This document shows positions 24,756 through 36,400 of a stretch of 64,000 nt of DNA, piece by piece; the stretch's first letter is position 1, and every line of letters begins with the position of its first letter. Source of the DNA: Lutjanus erythropterus (Eukaryota > Chordata > Actinopteri > Lutjaniformes > Lutjanidae); assembly GCA_020091685.1 (NCBI GenBank), contig CM034599.1:20168006-20232005 (forward strand), read 5' to 3'. Both the position numbers and the translations under genes were made by a program. The notes beneath the pieces are model-generated. The model saw nothing but the letters and a program-made list of their open reading frames with translations. It ran no database searches and was not told where the DNA came from.

Positions 24756-25947
24756 GTCTGAATATATGACTTTGAATGGGGAAATATTCAATTGCAAACT
24801 CGATTACATCTAAGACAATCACATCATCATAGGTCTGCTGCAGCAAGAAAACAGAATGTCTGATAGTACAAACATTAAAGATCACAACCTCTCAAGGCTC
24901 TCAAGTCTTTCCATCAACCACATCCTCGTTTCAGTCGTCACATCATTTATATTGTTCGAATTGTGCAAGTGGATGCCAGCTTACACACATTATTACATTA
25001 CATTACTTTCATGCAGGCACCTTTTCCATATAAATAAAAGAAAAGATACCGTCTTTTTTGCCATGTCAGAAATGTGTCATGCGTGTTCAGAGAGGCCTTG
25101 AACATTCTTAGTGGTTGCCTGAGCTCAGAGGAAAATGACAAACAGTCATACAATAACATTCCCTCAACCTCAATGACACACCACAGCTATGTTTCTTGCT
25201 ACAACGAAATCACTCTTTTGTGCTTTGTAACTCTCAATTGTAAGGCTCACGTCTGAGATTATTGCATTCTGCTCTCTTGACAGGGTCAATATTTCTTTCA
25301 TGTCTGTCAGGGGTACAGTACACTGAGGCATCCTGGGGACGCAGCCATGTAAGATACATGCCACACGACCACAATAATCCTTTGTTGTGTGTCGCTCCCT
25401 TCTCACACACCGGGTATCAAAAATAATAATCAGTCATGGGTCACCACTTGAAGCTAGATTTAATACTTAAATGCAGTTTATATGTTTTTAGCATGTTTCA
25501 CTGCAGTTTAGAGTGCAATGTCTTGCAGTGAGTTCAAGTAAACTGTTAGCATCTGCAGATTGTTACTACTGTGAATTAAAGACCATTTCTGTTAAAAAAA
25601 AAAATGAAGCACTCTCCCACAAGTCTGTCTCCAATTTATTGCCAACAAGCAGTTGTGGCACTTATCGGAACGAAGGAGTGATCGCTGTGTATTGTTCTGC
25701 AGTAAATGCTCTATACTGTTTCTGTTTTGTCATGACTTGGGAAAGCAGAAATGATATTCAGTGGTTCCTCTGTAGTTTAGGACAGCTGTGGTTGGCAGTG
25801 ATTCCAGTTCTGTGTCATATCTGTTACTGTGAGTCTAAGTTGTATTTAAAGATGAGGTTCTAATGTTAAAAAGTCCTTTTAATTATTATATAGTCATTAT
25901 TCTAAAGCATCTGGGCTACACTTTGTTTAGTATATGATACAGTAACA

Positions 25948-26572
25948 TTAAATTGTCAGTTCACCCCAAAATTAAAGATACGTATTTTTCCTCTTGCCTG
26001 TAGTGCTATTCATCCATCTGGATTGTTTTGGTGTGAGTTGCTGAGTTTTGGAGAAGGCAGTGCAGGTATCTGCCAAATATTATAGTACTAAATGGCACTC
26101 AGCTCAAAGCACCCAAAATATGCATTAGAAAAATCCAACAGTAAAATCTCCTTACAGAAAGCATGACCCAGTTATTCAAGATACAGACAGACTTTGTTGT
26201 AAGCAGTTTCATGTTGGAACTATTTTCTCTCCACAGTAGAATCTATGGAAACTACTTCCTTTTTTCTTTTTTAGAAAGAAAGTAGTTCTTACCTGAAACT
26301 ACTAACAACAAGGTCTGTAGATTACCTTGAGTAACTGGGTCATGATGTCTGGAAAGAGACGTTATTGTTGAGTTTTGCAAACATTTTATTTTATTTTATT
26401 TTATTTTATTTTACTTTTTGCGTGCTTTGATTACCACAGGCCAAGTGCCATCTCGTTCCGTTATATTCGAGAAAAGGCAGACATGTCTACAGCTGAGACA
26501 CTATCTAGCAGGAAAAATACAAGTAGGAGTAAAAAAATATATTTTTGATTTTGGAGTCAACTGTCCCTTTAA
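25948..26572. mobile_element. TTAA-flanked foldback MITE, copy 2
   Basis: This 625-bp element belongs to the same family as 1181-1771. It starts TTAAATTGTCAGTTCACCCC, ends CAACTGTCCCTTTAA, and has TTAA at both borders. The arms fold on a centre near 26270. A TTTTA pentanucleotide tract at 26383-26413 replaces part of the right arm, probably by expansion of the poly-T seen in copy 1 (1609-1622). Confidence 0.75.
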
Positions 26573-26959
26573 GACCTGAATATAATATTTATATATATGT
26601 ATACATAATTTCCCTGCTGTGGTGGTGCACCACTGCTAAATGCATACAGAGGAAATAACGATAGTAATTTTCATGTGACTGCATTCTGAATGTGTTTGTC
26701 ATCCATAGGGATACTGAGGAAGCATATTGCACTCTGCTGATATCTTATCTGCAAACCACTGGTTGCCAACTCAACTAATGCACCATCTTGCTCACATTTA
26801 AAATGAGCTGCATCCTTCACTTTATGTGCTTCTCTTCAGAACTGCTGTAAATGCACCTGTAAAAATCTGACAACTGAAAAGAAAAAAAGATCCGTGGTCA
26901 TGTGACAGGACAGTAACTTCTCCCACCAGTCACATTACCACCGTGTCTGTCTGTGTGCA

Positions 26960-27375
26960 GTCATTGACTCGTGAGCCCCTCTGAGCCGGCTGGACTGTCT
27001 GTGACTGTCTGGCTCACAATGCAACAGGGAAAACCAGGGCCTTACATTCCCATTGGTCAGCAGATGGGTGTGAAAGAGGGATTAGCTCCGTGCTGCAATC
27101 CACTCACCCAGAACTCTGTGTGTGAGTTTCTGTATCTCTATTCATGCCTCTGCATATATTACATACATAGTGTGGTTTTAAAACACAGGAATTAGTGACA
27201 CAAGCACTTAAAAGCAATGTTTTCCTTACTGGGAGCATATTTGTCTGGAATCTCTGGTGACAAAATATGTGACTCTGAATCACAATTTTTATAATATTCA
27301 CAAGCGATTTCATGTTGTTGAGATGCAGCCTGAGACTGAGGAAGTGTTTGAGAGTATTTCCCTTTCATCAGAGTA
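26960..27375 (+). pseudogene. Decayed duplicate of the paip1 last intron and last exon
   Basis: Three collinear blocks match the end of paip1: CACAATGCAACAGGG plus GGGTGTGAAAGAGGG at 27015-27080 (paip1 22068-22133), a CATATTTGTCT block near 27236 (paip1 22259), and an exon-11-like block at 27314-27372 (paip1 22337-22395). The exon copy still reads VEMQPETEEVFES...SSE against paip1 DEMEPEIEEAFEN...ESE, then runs on without the paip1 stop. Offsets of about 4.95 kb show a local partial duplication rather than a retrocopy, since intron sequence is included. No upstream exons were found, so it is presumably non-functional. Confidence 0.7.
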
Positions 27376-28446
27376 TTTTTATATGATATTTTTTCAAACA
27401 TACTTTTTTTTAGGTTTCCATTGGCTCTTTAATTTGTTGTGTCCACACTGACTGATATAACTAAAATGATCTGAATGACGCTGGACATGAAGAAGAATTT
27501 ATGTATTTTTCAAACCAGGGCCTTTTCCCCATATATCTGTTTAAGTGACTAATGGGGACGGCAATTTTTGAAACTGGTCCCACACTGAGTGAGAGCACTA
27601 CAGCCGACAGCTGTGAAACAGCCTGGAAACGTCCACTGAAGTGCTCGCTTTTGCCACTGACAGGGTTAGATTGTTATTACGAGTGTCTGACAAAATTATG
27701 GAAAGGATCCCTGCATACATAGACCTTTTTGTTGAAGAGTAAAATACATTTTGTTTATTCAGCTGTTATATTGCCATCCTCAAAGCCACCAAACTCAATT
27801 TAAAGAAACAGTAATTTTATCATTGTAAAACAAACTTCATTCAACATGACAGAAAAAAAATAAAACAACCTAAAGCTGTCTTTGTTTGTCTTTCTACTGC
27901 TCCAACAATCACCAACTCTGGTTTGGTCAAAGTAAACCCTTAATACACTGTGTTAGATTTGAAAATATTACGGCTCTGTTATAACCTTCTTCTTGCTGCT
28001 TCTCTGATGCCTGACCTCCTGCCAGCTCCTCTCTCTATATTTTTACATCTCAGTGAACTGAGGGTTTATTTTAACCAAACCAGACTTGGTGATTGCTAGA
28101 GGAGTGGAAAGACAAACCAAGATGGTCTGGGTGAGACTGATTTATTTTTTGTCAATCGAATAAAGAGTTTTTTTTTTCTGTTTCTGTAGATGGAGTCTGA
28201 TGGTTTTAAAGAGAGTGAGACACTTAGAATAACAATCAGTTTGTCAGTGACGAAACAAGAACTTTTAGCGGACGTACTTTGACAGTTCACGATTGCACGT
28301 AAAGATTACATTGCAACTTGTTTCTCTGCTATCGGCTGCAGCGATACATTGTTGTCTCCATCAGTCATTTAGACACAAAAACATCCATATTAAATAATAC
28401 TAAAATTACCCTTTAACATGAATATCTGTGAAATATAACCCCACAA

Positions 28447-28625
28447 TAGACCTTTTTCACGGCACCCTTACCTATATGAAGTAGTAGTGGAAACACAGGT
28501 AATACCAGTGATGCTATTATCAGTACCCTGACTCTGTTAAACCTGAATAAAACAGAACATTGATTAGCACCAGTGTTTATCCTAGTATATCACGTTTAAA
28601 ATGCCACTGCAGTGAAAAAGGTCTA
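28447..28625. mobile_element. Small MITE, TAGACCTTTTTCAC ends, copy 1
   Basis: TAGACCTTTTTCAC (28447-28460) is repeated inverted at 28612-28625, giving a 179-bp element with 14-bp perfect ends including flanking TA. The interior block GTGGAAACACAGGTAATACC is shared with the shorter copy at 47244-47351. TA borders suggest a Tc1/mariner-type target. Confidence 0.7.
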
Positions 28626-30399
28626 CGAACAGCACTTTTGTGAACCTGATGGTTTGACTGTATCAGGGAGATTCATCTCAACACAGAAGCAAATGTGCAA
28701 AGAAAACTCACAAAAACAATGTATGCAACACAACAAACTGCCAGATAAAAGACCTCACTATAACCTATTTTCATGATGATTCACAATCCTGCTCGGTGGG
28801 GATTTCTTATGACGTGCCCACACTGCTCCATTATGTAGTGGTCTGACAGGAAGATTGACCACAGGCATTGCTGTTTCAGGATCCTTCCTTTGATTGTTCA
28901 GCATGATTTAACAGAATAAGCTGCCCAAAAGTCTCAGGACTGTTTTTAGAGAAATAATGTATACAAATGAAGGAGTGCTGTATCCTGTTAAAGGGGATTT
29001 AACAGATGAAGTCTGCTTGTATTCTTACTTTTTCCACTATAAGAAATTAATGACTTTTTTCTCAAAGAAAGTCTTGTCAACACAAACATTAGAAAAGAAA
29101 ACTGGTCTTTTCCAGGAACAGCTCTGCGTCACTACCACACAAATGCTTGACCCTGCTCATTTTAAATTCTCAAGGTGCTCCAGCTCATTAGATGACTTAC
29201 ACACGAATCATGATAACACAAAAAGAGGAGTGGGTGTAGAGAATCAGCTGCTGAATAAGGTTGTACTTTGTTTCTTCTGAAATGAATCACACAGCTGAGG
29301 CTGTGGGTCTGTGGCCTACCTGCCTCCCCACAGACTAAACTGTGTCTGGACCCTGATACAGATCATTTACCGTATCTTCACCTTATTTCAGCCCCCACGA
29401 TTACTGAGCGGCCAGTAAGTGAATGAATCAAGTTACAATTACATCAGGAATTCTAGCGCACAGTGTTTGGTTTGTGTTTGCCTCACATATTCCTTGCAGA
29501 GCTTGTATTAAATAGAGAAGCTTACAGGCTGATTTCGAAGACCAGAGTCAGAGCCTTTAATTAATTTTTGTGGTTGTTTAATATGAAAGCCTACAATTTG
29601 GCAACTTATAGGGTCCGCCTATGTTCATAACTGTGATTTAAAGTTTGACGTGATCTACATGGAAGGGTGGAGATAGTTCATGATGTCCAACTCATCATTT
29701 TTATTAGGCAGTAAGTTCGTTGGTCTAGGCAACGAAGGCGACAGAGAAGCACCGAGGCAGTGTTACGATGAAAAATGTCCCATGGCAAGAGAGAGGCTAG
29801 TAATACTACTGCATGGAATAAGTTTCATCTAATGAGACAAAATAACTAGAGAGCAATGGGATCATACCATCTGCAACAGACATCAAAATCAGTACACATT
29901 TTGCGACAATGACACGCACACACAGACTATATAATAGCTGCCACCCTGTGCACTCAAGTTACAACAACTTCCTGTTTCCTCGTGCTAATGCTGTTTGATG
30001 AAAACTCACTATTTAGCATCGTCAAAGTCTTAAGACTTTGCTGACTACATGGATCTGGTTAATCTGCTTGGAGCAGTTTGTAAGAGAAAAGGACCTGCAT
30101 TTGCTATGTGTCCGGGACCACATTTATTTGTCAGTCAAATCTTTCGGTCTTTACTCCAAGAACTACTGCTGTACTCCTTAGCTCTGTCACTTTTCCAACA
30201 GACTCTGGCTGTGTCAAAGTAAAGGGGCGGTAATTATACTGTAATTAGTAAATGATAGTCTGTTAAGACAACAGCAGCCTTTCAAAGCAATTCCATTCTG
30301 TGTTCAACAGCTAAATTGCTTAATTATAAACCACGAGTGTTGTCCAGTGGAGGTGGCTGAACAGGTGCTGCGTTGCTTTAGTATTACACTTCAATACAG

Positions 30400-30716
30400 T
30401 TTGGGGGACTCAGACAGACTTTTTGCTGGAAGGCTGCCGGTTCGCAGGTTTGTCTGGCAGGATAAATCTGGGTGGGGAAAGTAAAAAATCAGTTCTTGCA
30501 CCTTTTAGGGGCTACTGAGGAAGGACTTTTTACTCTTAGCTGCAGACTGGGGATATACTGGGCTGCTTCCAGGTGTGGTGCTTGCTTTTGGTGGGATTGT
30601 TGGGCCTTTTTAAATAATATTATGGAGTTCAGTCTAGACCTGCTGTATATGACAAGTGCCCTGAGATAACTTGTGTCACAATTCGGCACAGTATAAATAA
30701 AACTGACTTGACTTAA
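30400..30716 (+). mobile_element. tRNA-derived SINE with LINE-type tail
   Basis: GGAAGGCTGCCGGTTCGCAG (B box near 30439-30449) is followed by GGCAGGATAAATCTGGGTGG and a tail reading GACAAGTGCCCTGAGATAAC, then TATAAATAAAACTGACTTGAC. This is the layout of a common percomorph SINE whose 3' end mimics a LINE. The A-box half of the tRNA head is poorly preserved. Confidence 0.7.
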
Positions 30717-31830
30717 TTGTGATCATGGCACTCCTGCAAAAGACTGGCTCTTAGTGAAATAATAAAACTTACATAGGCCAAGATATCCTGACTTTTCCCC
30801 TGGAATGCTGGATCTTACATTTCTCAAAACACAACCAAAAGCATCTTTTCCTTTGACTCTCCCTGCCTGAACAGTGCCCACATCTCTCAAATTCCACAAC
30901 CTCGGTTCACAATGCAGGCTTTCTGTTAAAAATCTGTGGCCAAGATGATGTCATCAGGGTCATTTTTTTCAGACTTCCACCACGGAGGACATTATACAAC
31001 AGTTTACGGAGGCTGAGTCTACTACTATCTGACTAATATACTGAGCTTCCCTTTAATGATGCTATTGAACCATAGCAACTATGTCATTAGTTATTTGCTC
31101 ACTAAACAACATGCTATCAGTGGATGTAATCATCTGTCTGGGTATTAAGCAACCAGCACCAGCCAACATTCTTTCCAAAACAGCATTTTGGAACGAAACC
31201 GCTCATTGAAAATGAAATGTCCTTCAACTGTTTCACCATCCTGCTCAGTAACTTTACAATCTCTAACACATGATCCCATGGAAGCTCTTACATCATTGTT
31301 TTCCAGTAAAGGAAACAAGACTTTGGTCACTCTTTTAACAGATCTTTTAATAGACTTTCTATTGTTACAGCTTCAGTTTCAAAGGCTCTTGATTTTCTAA
31401 ATTTCTTCATATATTCTTATAAAGAAAACAATTTCTAAGTTGAACGTTTCAGTGCTGTGGGTTTTTTACTTGTGTTTTTATTAAGACAAACTAAAGTGAT
31501 AAAGAAGAAAAATACAGAAATAATAGGGTTCAGGATGATGGCATATGAGTTTCAAATTGTTCAGTGTTAATTGATGAAGTTCATTTTTTTATTTGACATC
31601 TCTTGATAAAAGTTTTGTTTGTTCACTCAGTGATGTGGCTCTGGAATGATGATTAAAGGAGATAGAAATAAAGGCTGATGCCTGATGGGTGTGGATCTGT
31701 TTTGAACGCTGACATTTTTTAAATCTTACATTTGCCTCAAACTTAAATTTGATTTATGTTTATATTTGGGCTAAAGCATTAAATGACTCAGACTTGAGGT
31801 GACATTTTTTTCTGAGACTTTCTATCATGT

Positions 31831-33246
31831 CCATGTCTATAATGAATTATAATGTATTATAATATGCTTACAGAAATATATAATTATAGCCATAAGAATT
31901 CATAAATATGAATTATGCCTTATAACAAGCATTTTATAATTAACTAAGGTCAAGTACCATAATACTTTATACATGGTGGTCACTCACTGACAATTAATTG
32001 GCATCATAGTGTGTTATACTCTATAATATGTACTATAATTCTATATAATCTAGTATTTGTAATACATTTTAACCATTTACTAATGCATTATAATAACTGT
32101 TATACCATTTATGACCATTTATGACCTGTTATACCATTTATGACCATTTATAGCGACTTAATCAGCTTGTAATGTATTATACTGTGTCTGCTTATACATT
32201 TGGAATTTCATTACTTTAGTTAAAGCACCCAGTGACCACTTAGACTAACATATAATCACTTTATAATGTTTTATAGTAGTGATTATAATGCTTGTTGAAC
32301 AGTTATAGATAAATAGTTAAATGTATTAAAACTAGGGTAATTATACATAATAATGCTTGCCTTAAAAAAAAAGTCTGTGGATGACCAGCAAATTTGAAGT
32401 TTACTTGACCTTAAAAGTCACTATAATAATTTATTATGTTCTATGGTTATTTTATAAAGTATCATGAATATTTATTTGTGCCTATTACCATAATTATACA
32501 TTTCTATAGGCACAGTATAACACATTATAGGCATGTTTATAATGCTTTCACGATAAACATACTAGCAACACTGTACTCATTACTTATAAGTGTATCGTTA
32601 TAAGCACTCATAATATATTTATAATGCTTTATAACATAATACTTTCTCATAAGTTCAAGTATCATAAAACTTAATGGTTACTGGTTACTCACTAACAGTT
32701 TATTAGCATGTAGCAGAGTGCCTTATACTGTGCTTATAGTATTATAATAAATGTATTATAATTCTATAACCTAACAGTTGGTATATAACTATTTTATCAT
32801 GCATTATAATGCACTATTTTATTATACACCGTTAAAATGCATAATATCGTGGTGATTATCATGCATTATAAAGTGATTATTAATGTGTTATATTATAATT
32901 CTATAACTTAACAGTTGGTATATAACTATTTTATCATGCATTATAATGCACTATTTTATTATACACCGTTAAAATGCATAAAATCGTGGTGATTATCATG
33001 CATTATAAAGTGATTATTAATGTGTTATAACAATAATTTTGGAGGAAATTTGCCCCAAACGTCAGCAACTGCCTAGCAAATATTAAGTATTGTGATAAGT
33101 GAGCTTATAACTCATTATAATATGTTTTTTAACTTTTATAAAGTATTATGATTATTTATTTACAACTATAATTATACATTTCTATGAGCACAGTGCAGCG
33201 CATTATACAGTAAGTGTGTCCAATTAAAATGCATTACAGACATGGG
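31831..33246. mobile_element. AT-rich inverted-repeat element upstream of itga2
   Basis: CCATGTCTATAATGAATT at the left end is matched, inverted and diverged (CCATGTCTGTAATGCATT), at the right end near 33230-33246. The 1.4-kb interior is built of many short variations on TTATAATGCATTATAA in both orientations, with few G or C. It has no coding capacity. It includes a 137-bp tandem duplication (32754-33027). The outer boundary is approximate and no clear target duplication was seen. Confidence 0.55.
32754..33027 (+). repeat. 137-bp tandem duplication (two units)
   Basis: Unit 1 is 32754-32890 and unit 2 is 32891-33027. By eye they differ at only two positions (CCTAAC/CTTAAC and ATAATATCG/ATAAAATCG), so the duplication is young compared with the host element. 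Confidence 0.9.
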
Positions 33247-33482
33247 CGTCGTGACAAAGTGTTAGTAAAGTGTTTGTGAGACTTTATTGCAGACCTCTCT
33301 TCACGCCCTTTTCAAACAACTCAGGTCAAAGTTTGTATCGGCAGGTAAAAGAAAGAAAAGAACACCAGTCCTTATTTAGGAAGTCTATCCGGTGCGTCAC
33401 TGCTGGCTGTCGCAAGCCAGCCACAACTTTGACAACTGCTGAGCGGCGCCTTCATTTAATCACAAATGGAATAAAGGCCACG
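33247..33482 (+). promoter_or_regulatory. itga2: itga2 promoter-proximal region and 5' UTR
   Basis: Only 236 bp separate the end of the AT-rich element from the itga2 ATG. The interval is of normal composition and in frame with the ATG, but it contains no upstream ATG in that frame, so MDFLWGN is the natural start. No TATA box is convincing; the transcription start cannot be placed. Confidence 0.4.
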
Positions 33483-36400
33483 ATGGACTTCTTGTGGGGG
33501 AATATCTTCTTCTTTATAGCGGTCATCAGTAAGTACTGATCTTCGAAGCTGTTCTTTTCATCTTTATCATGTCTCTCACTGTGTAAAAAGATCCAACTTT
33601 TTCCGCCACGAATAGCGGGGTTTTTTTTTTTCATACCGGTTTCATAAGGTTGGATTCAGCAGTGTTTATTAATCGTTCGTTACAGCTTTGAATGTGATTG
33701 TTAAATGTTTTCATACACTTCAAACTCATCTGAAGAGCTGCATAGAGGTGCACGCTCAGTTTGCGGTCACTTTTACTGATTGAACCTGCCTGCAAGTGTT
33801 TTTATTTTGATTAACACTCCGATCTGCAGCGTTTCTTCCTATACTATTAAATACATGATCCACATGCAGCCCTCATGTTTTACTGTGCATCATATGGCTG
33901 ATAGTGTAGAAAAGAAAATCACATCATTTGTGTTGCTCAGTGGCTTCTCTATAACCTGTGAAAGCTTTCAAGCAGCAGCCACACAAGAGACTTTTAATTG
34001 CTCTCCTACTGTATGCACATTCTCCATTTCTGAGCTGAAAGCAGATATTAATATGTTCTGGGCTTTGCAGAGGAGGCAAAGTGCTACTTTGTGCTGCAGG
34101 TAAACAGGCGTGGCAGGAGCCGGTGAAGGTCTCCTGAGTGCAGGACGCATCCACATTCCTCCTGCCTGAGGACTGAGGGGAAGGCAGGCTGATAGCTGAG
34201 CTCTGCCTGTATGGGCTTGTGGCTCTGTTACTGCAGCAAGACTCAGTCGGAGTCAAGCAGATTCCATGTCCTGAGGGGGTTCAGAGGGCTGCGTCTGAAG
34301 GTGGATCGTGCCACACTGTTCTATTAACGCAGTGCACTTAATCAGCTGTGTCACCTTCATGTGTTGTGAAGCTTTTTTTAGTGGGTCGCTTTGCTTTCAT
34401 GAGTCATGCTGATGCGTCTTTTAAATCTTCCATGAGGCAGCCACAAAAACCACCTAGTCAATCCAAAGGGGAAGTCAGGATGACTGTATGTATGTAAAAA
34501 TCACAAATAGTAGTAGTAACATAATTGGTAGTATCAGCTTTAACAGTAGGGCTGTATGTGGTAAGAATCTAGTGATACAATACATATCACAATACAGGGG
34601 TTATGATTTAATATTTTGCAATGATTTGAACAAAGTGCTATTTTTATGTAATTTTAGGAAAACGGTCATAAAACGCATCCCTAAAAAATTTACATTTCTG
34701 TGCTATAAGAACAATGACGATAGTAGGGGTGCAAGAAAATATCAGTACACTTGAATGTCAGATATTATGTTTTATGATACTGCATCCATTCTCAGCAACA
34801 CTGTATTGTGATATTGTGACACACATTAAGATTCAGTGGTTCTTTTTGTGTTGTGTTTAAACCCCCACACTTTGATAGCAGTGTTATCTATCTTCACTGC
34901 ACTGATTTAAAAAAAAAAAAAAGTGGCAGTACATATATTCTGTACTCAAGCACAAATACAGATACTTGTATAAAAAAACACTGGTAAAAGAAGAAGCACT
35001 GATTCAACATCTTTACTCAAGTCAAAGTGAAAAAGTACAGGCTCTCAAATGTATGTACTGTATGTCGGCATCTTTTTACACTGATGCATTAAAACTAAAT
35101 TAAAAGGAGTTCTCTGAAGGACATTTCTGCTGGCTGTTTCTGTGCAAAGCTAACAGAACCTCACCTTTTCTCCACATTCGAGTCTTTCTTTTTTTCTATT
35201 TTGTCTTGCTACGTCTTTTACGTCGTTTTTGTCCCATTACGTCTTGTTACGTCTTCCGTCTTGTTTTTGTTTTGTTACATCACTTTCATCTTGTTATGCA
35301 ATTTTTGTCTTGTCTCTTGTCTTTTATGCCATTTTTATTTTGTTATGTCTTTTATGTTGTTTTCGTCTTGTTACATATTTTATGTCGGCATCTTTTTACA
35401 TTGTTGTATTAAAACTAAAGTAACAAACCTGTTCAAATGTAGGAAGTAAAAGTAAAAGAGTTGTCAGAAAAACATATAATAATATGGTGATACTCAAGTG
35501 TATCGGTATTTTTGACACCTCTATTTAATATGGTCAGTATTACCAGTTAAAGGAGTTATATTATGTTGTTGAGGTGCTGTTGTAACCAAACACCATCTCA
35601 TAATTCACCCTCATCTGTCTCCTCCACCAGCCGACAGAATCTGGCACTCACAGTCCTTCAACGTCGGCACTGCAGGTGCCAAGATTTTCAGCGGACCGGC
35701 GGCAGAAGAGTTTGGCTACACAGTACAACAGGCGACAAACCATGAAGGCAAATGGTATGAATTTAAGTCACCACTTAATGATTTTTGTTCAATGGAACGA
35801 GAGTAATTTTCTCAGCCATTGTTACTCCCAGTGTGATGATCTAATCTGTAATGCTAATCACTGCTTAGAATCATGTTTCATTCTGCTTGAAAAATACCAT
35901 GCAGAGAGCAGTCAACTCCCTAGCAAGCAAACAAAGTGCAGATGTCGATTCAGTGGGCTACTTTTGTAGATACACCCAGTCAGTACAAGCCTGTACACCA
36001 GAACAGGCTGGATTCCAGGTTCAACAAAGTTCCTGACATGCTTCACTGGGCTCGATCTTCGTCCGTGCTGAATTATGTGTTTCAAACAGCTGTGAGCATG
36101 TCCCAAAGATGCTCTACAGGCTCGAGATCTCAAAGCCATGCGAGTTGTTGGTAATATTTCTGGATCTTTGAAATGATCTGTGCATTTTCCTCAGGTCGTG
36201 GAGAATTGTGTTCATAAAAGTATCCATTTTGCAAATGAAGGCCTGGTGCTGTAAAGAGATACACCTGGTTATCAGTGACGTCTCTGTATTCTGTAGCATG
36301 TAAACAACTCTCCACTCGAGCACCACTAGCCTGCACTATTGGCACCAGACACCAACAGACACCATGATTAAAAAAATCTCACTTCATTGGTGCCCAGTTG

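Larger units (their letters stand above)
23431..31830. other. paip1-itga2 spacer
   Basis: I find no intact gene. It contains a dispersed repeat (24474-24755), a foldback MITE (25948-26572), a paip1 exon-11 duplicate (26960-27375), a small MITE (28447-28625) and a SINE (30400-30716). The stretches 23431-24473, 24756-25947, 27376-28446, 28626-30399 and 30717-31830 show nothing I recognise beyond short open frames without homology. Confidence 0.6.

Noticed and set aside
31831-33246. Possible centromeric-type satellite
   Set aside because: There is only one tandem pair, and the diverged inverted ends point to an element rather than a satellite array.
33270-33482. Upstream in-frame extension of itga2 exon 1
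   Set aside because: The frame is open but has no ATG before 33483; the segment is highly basic and would displace the signal peptide.
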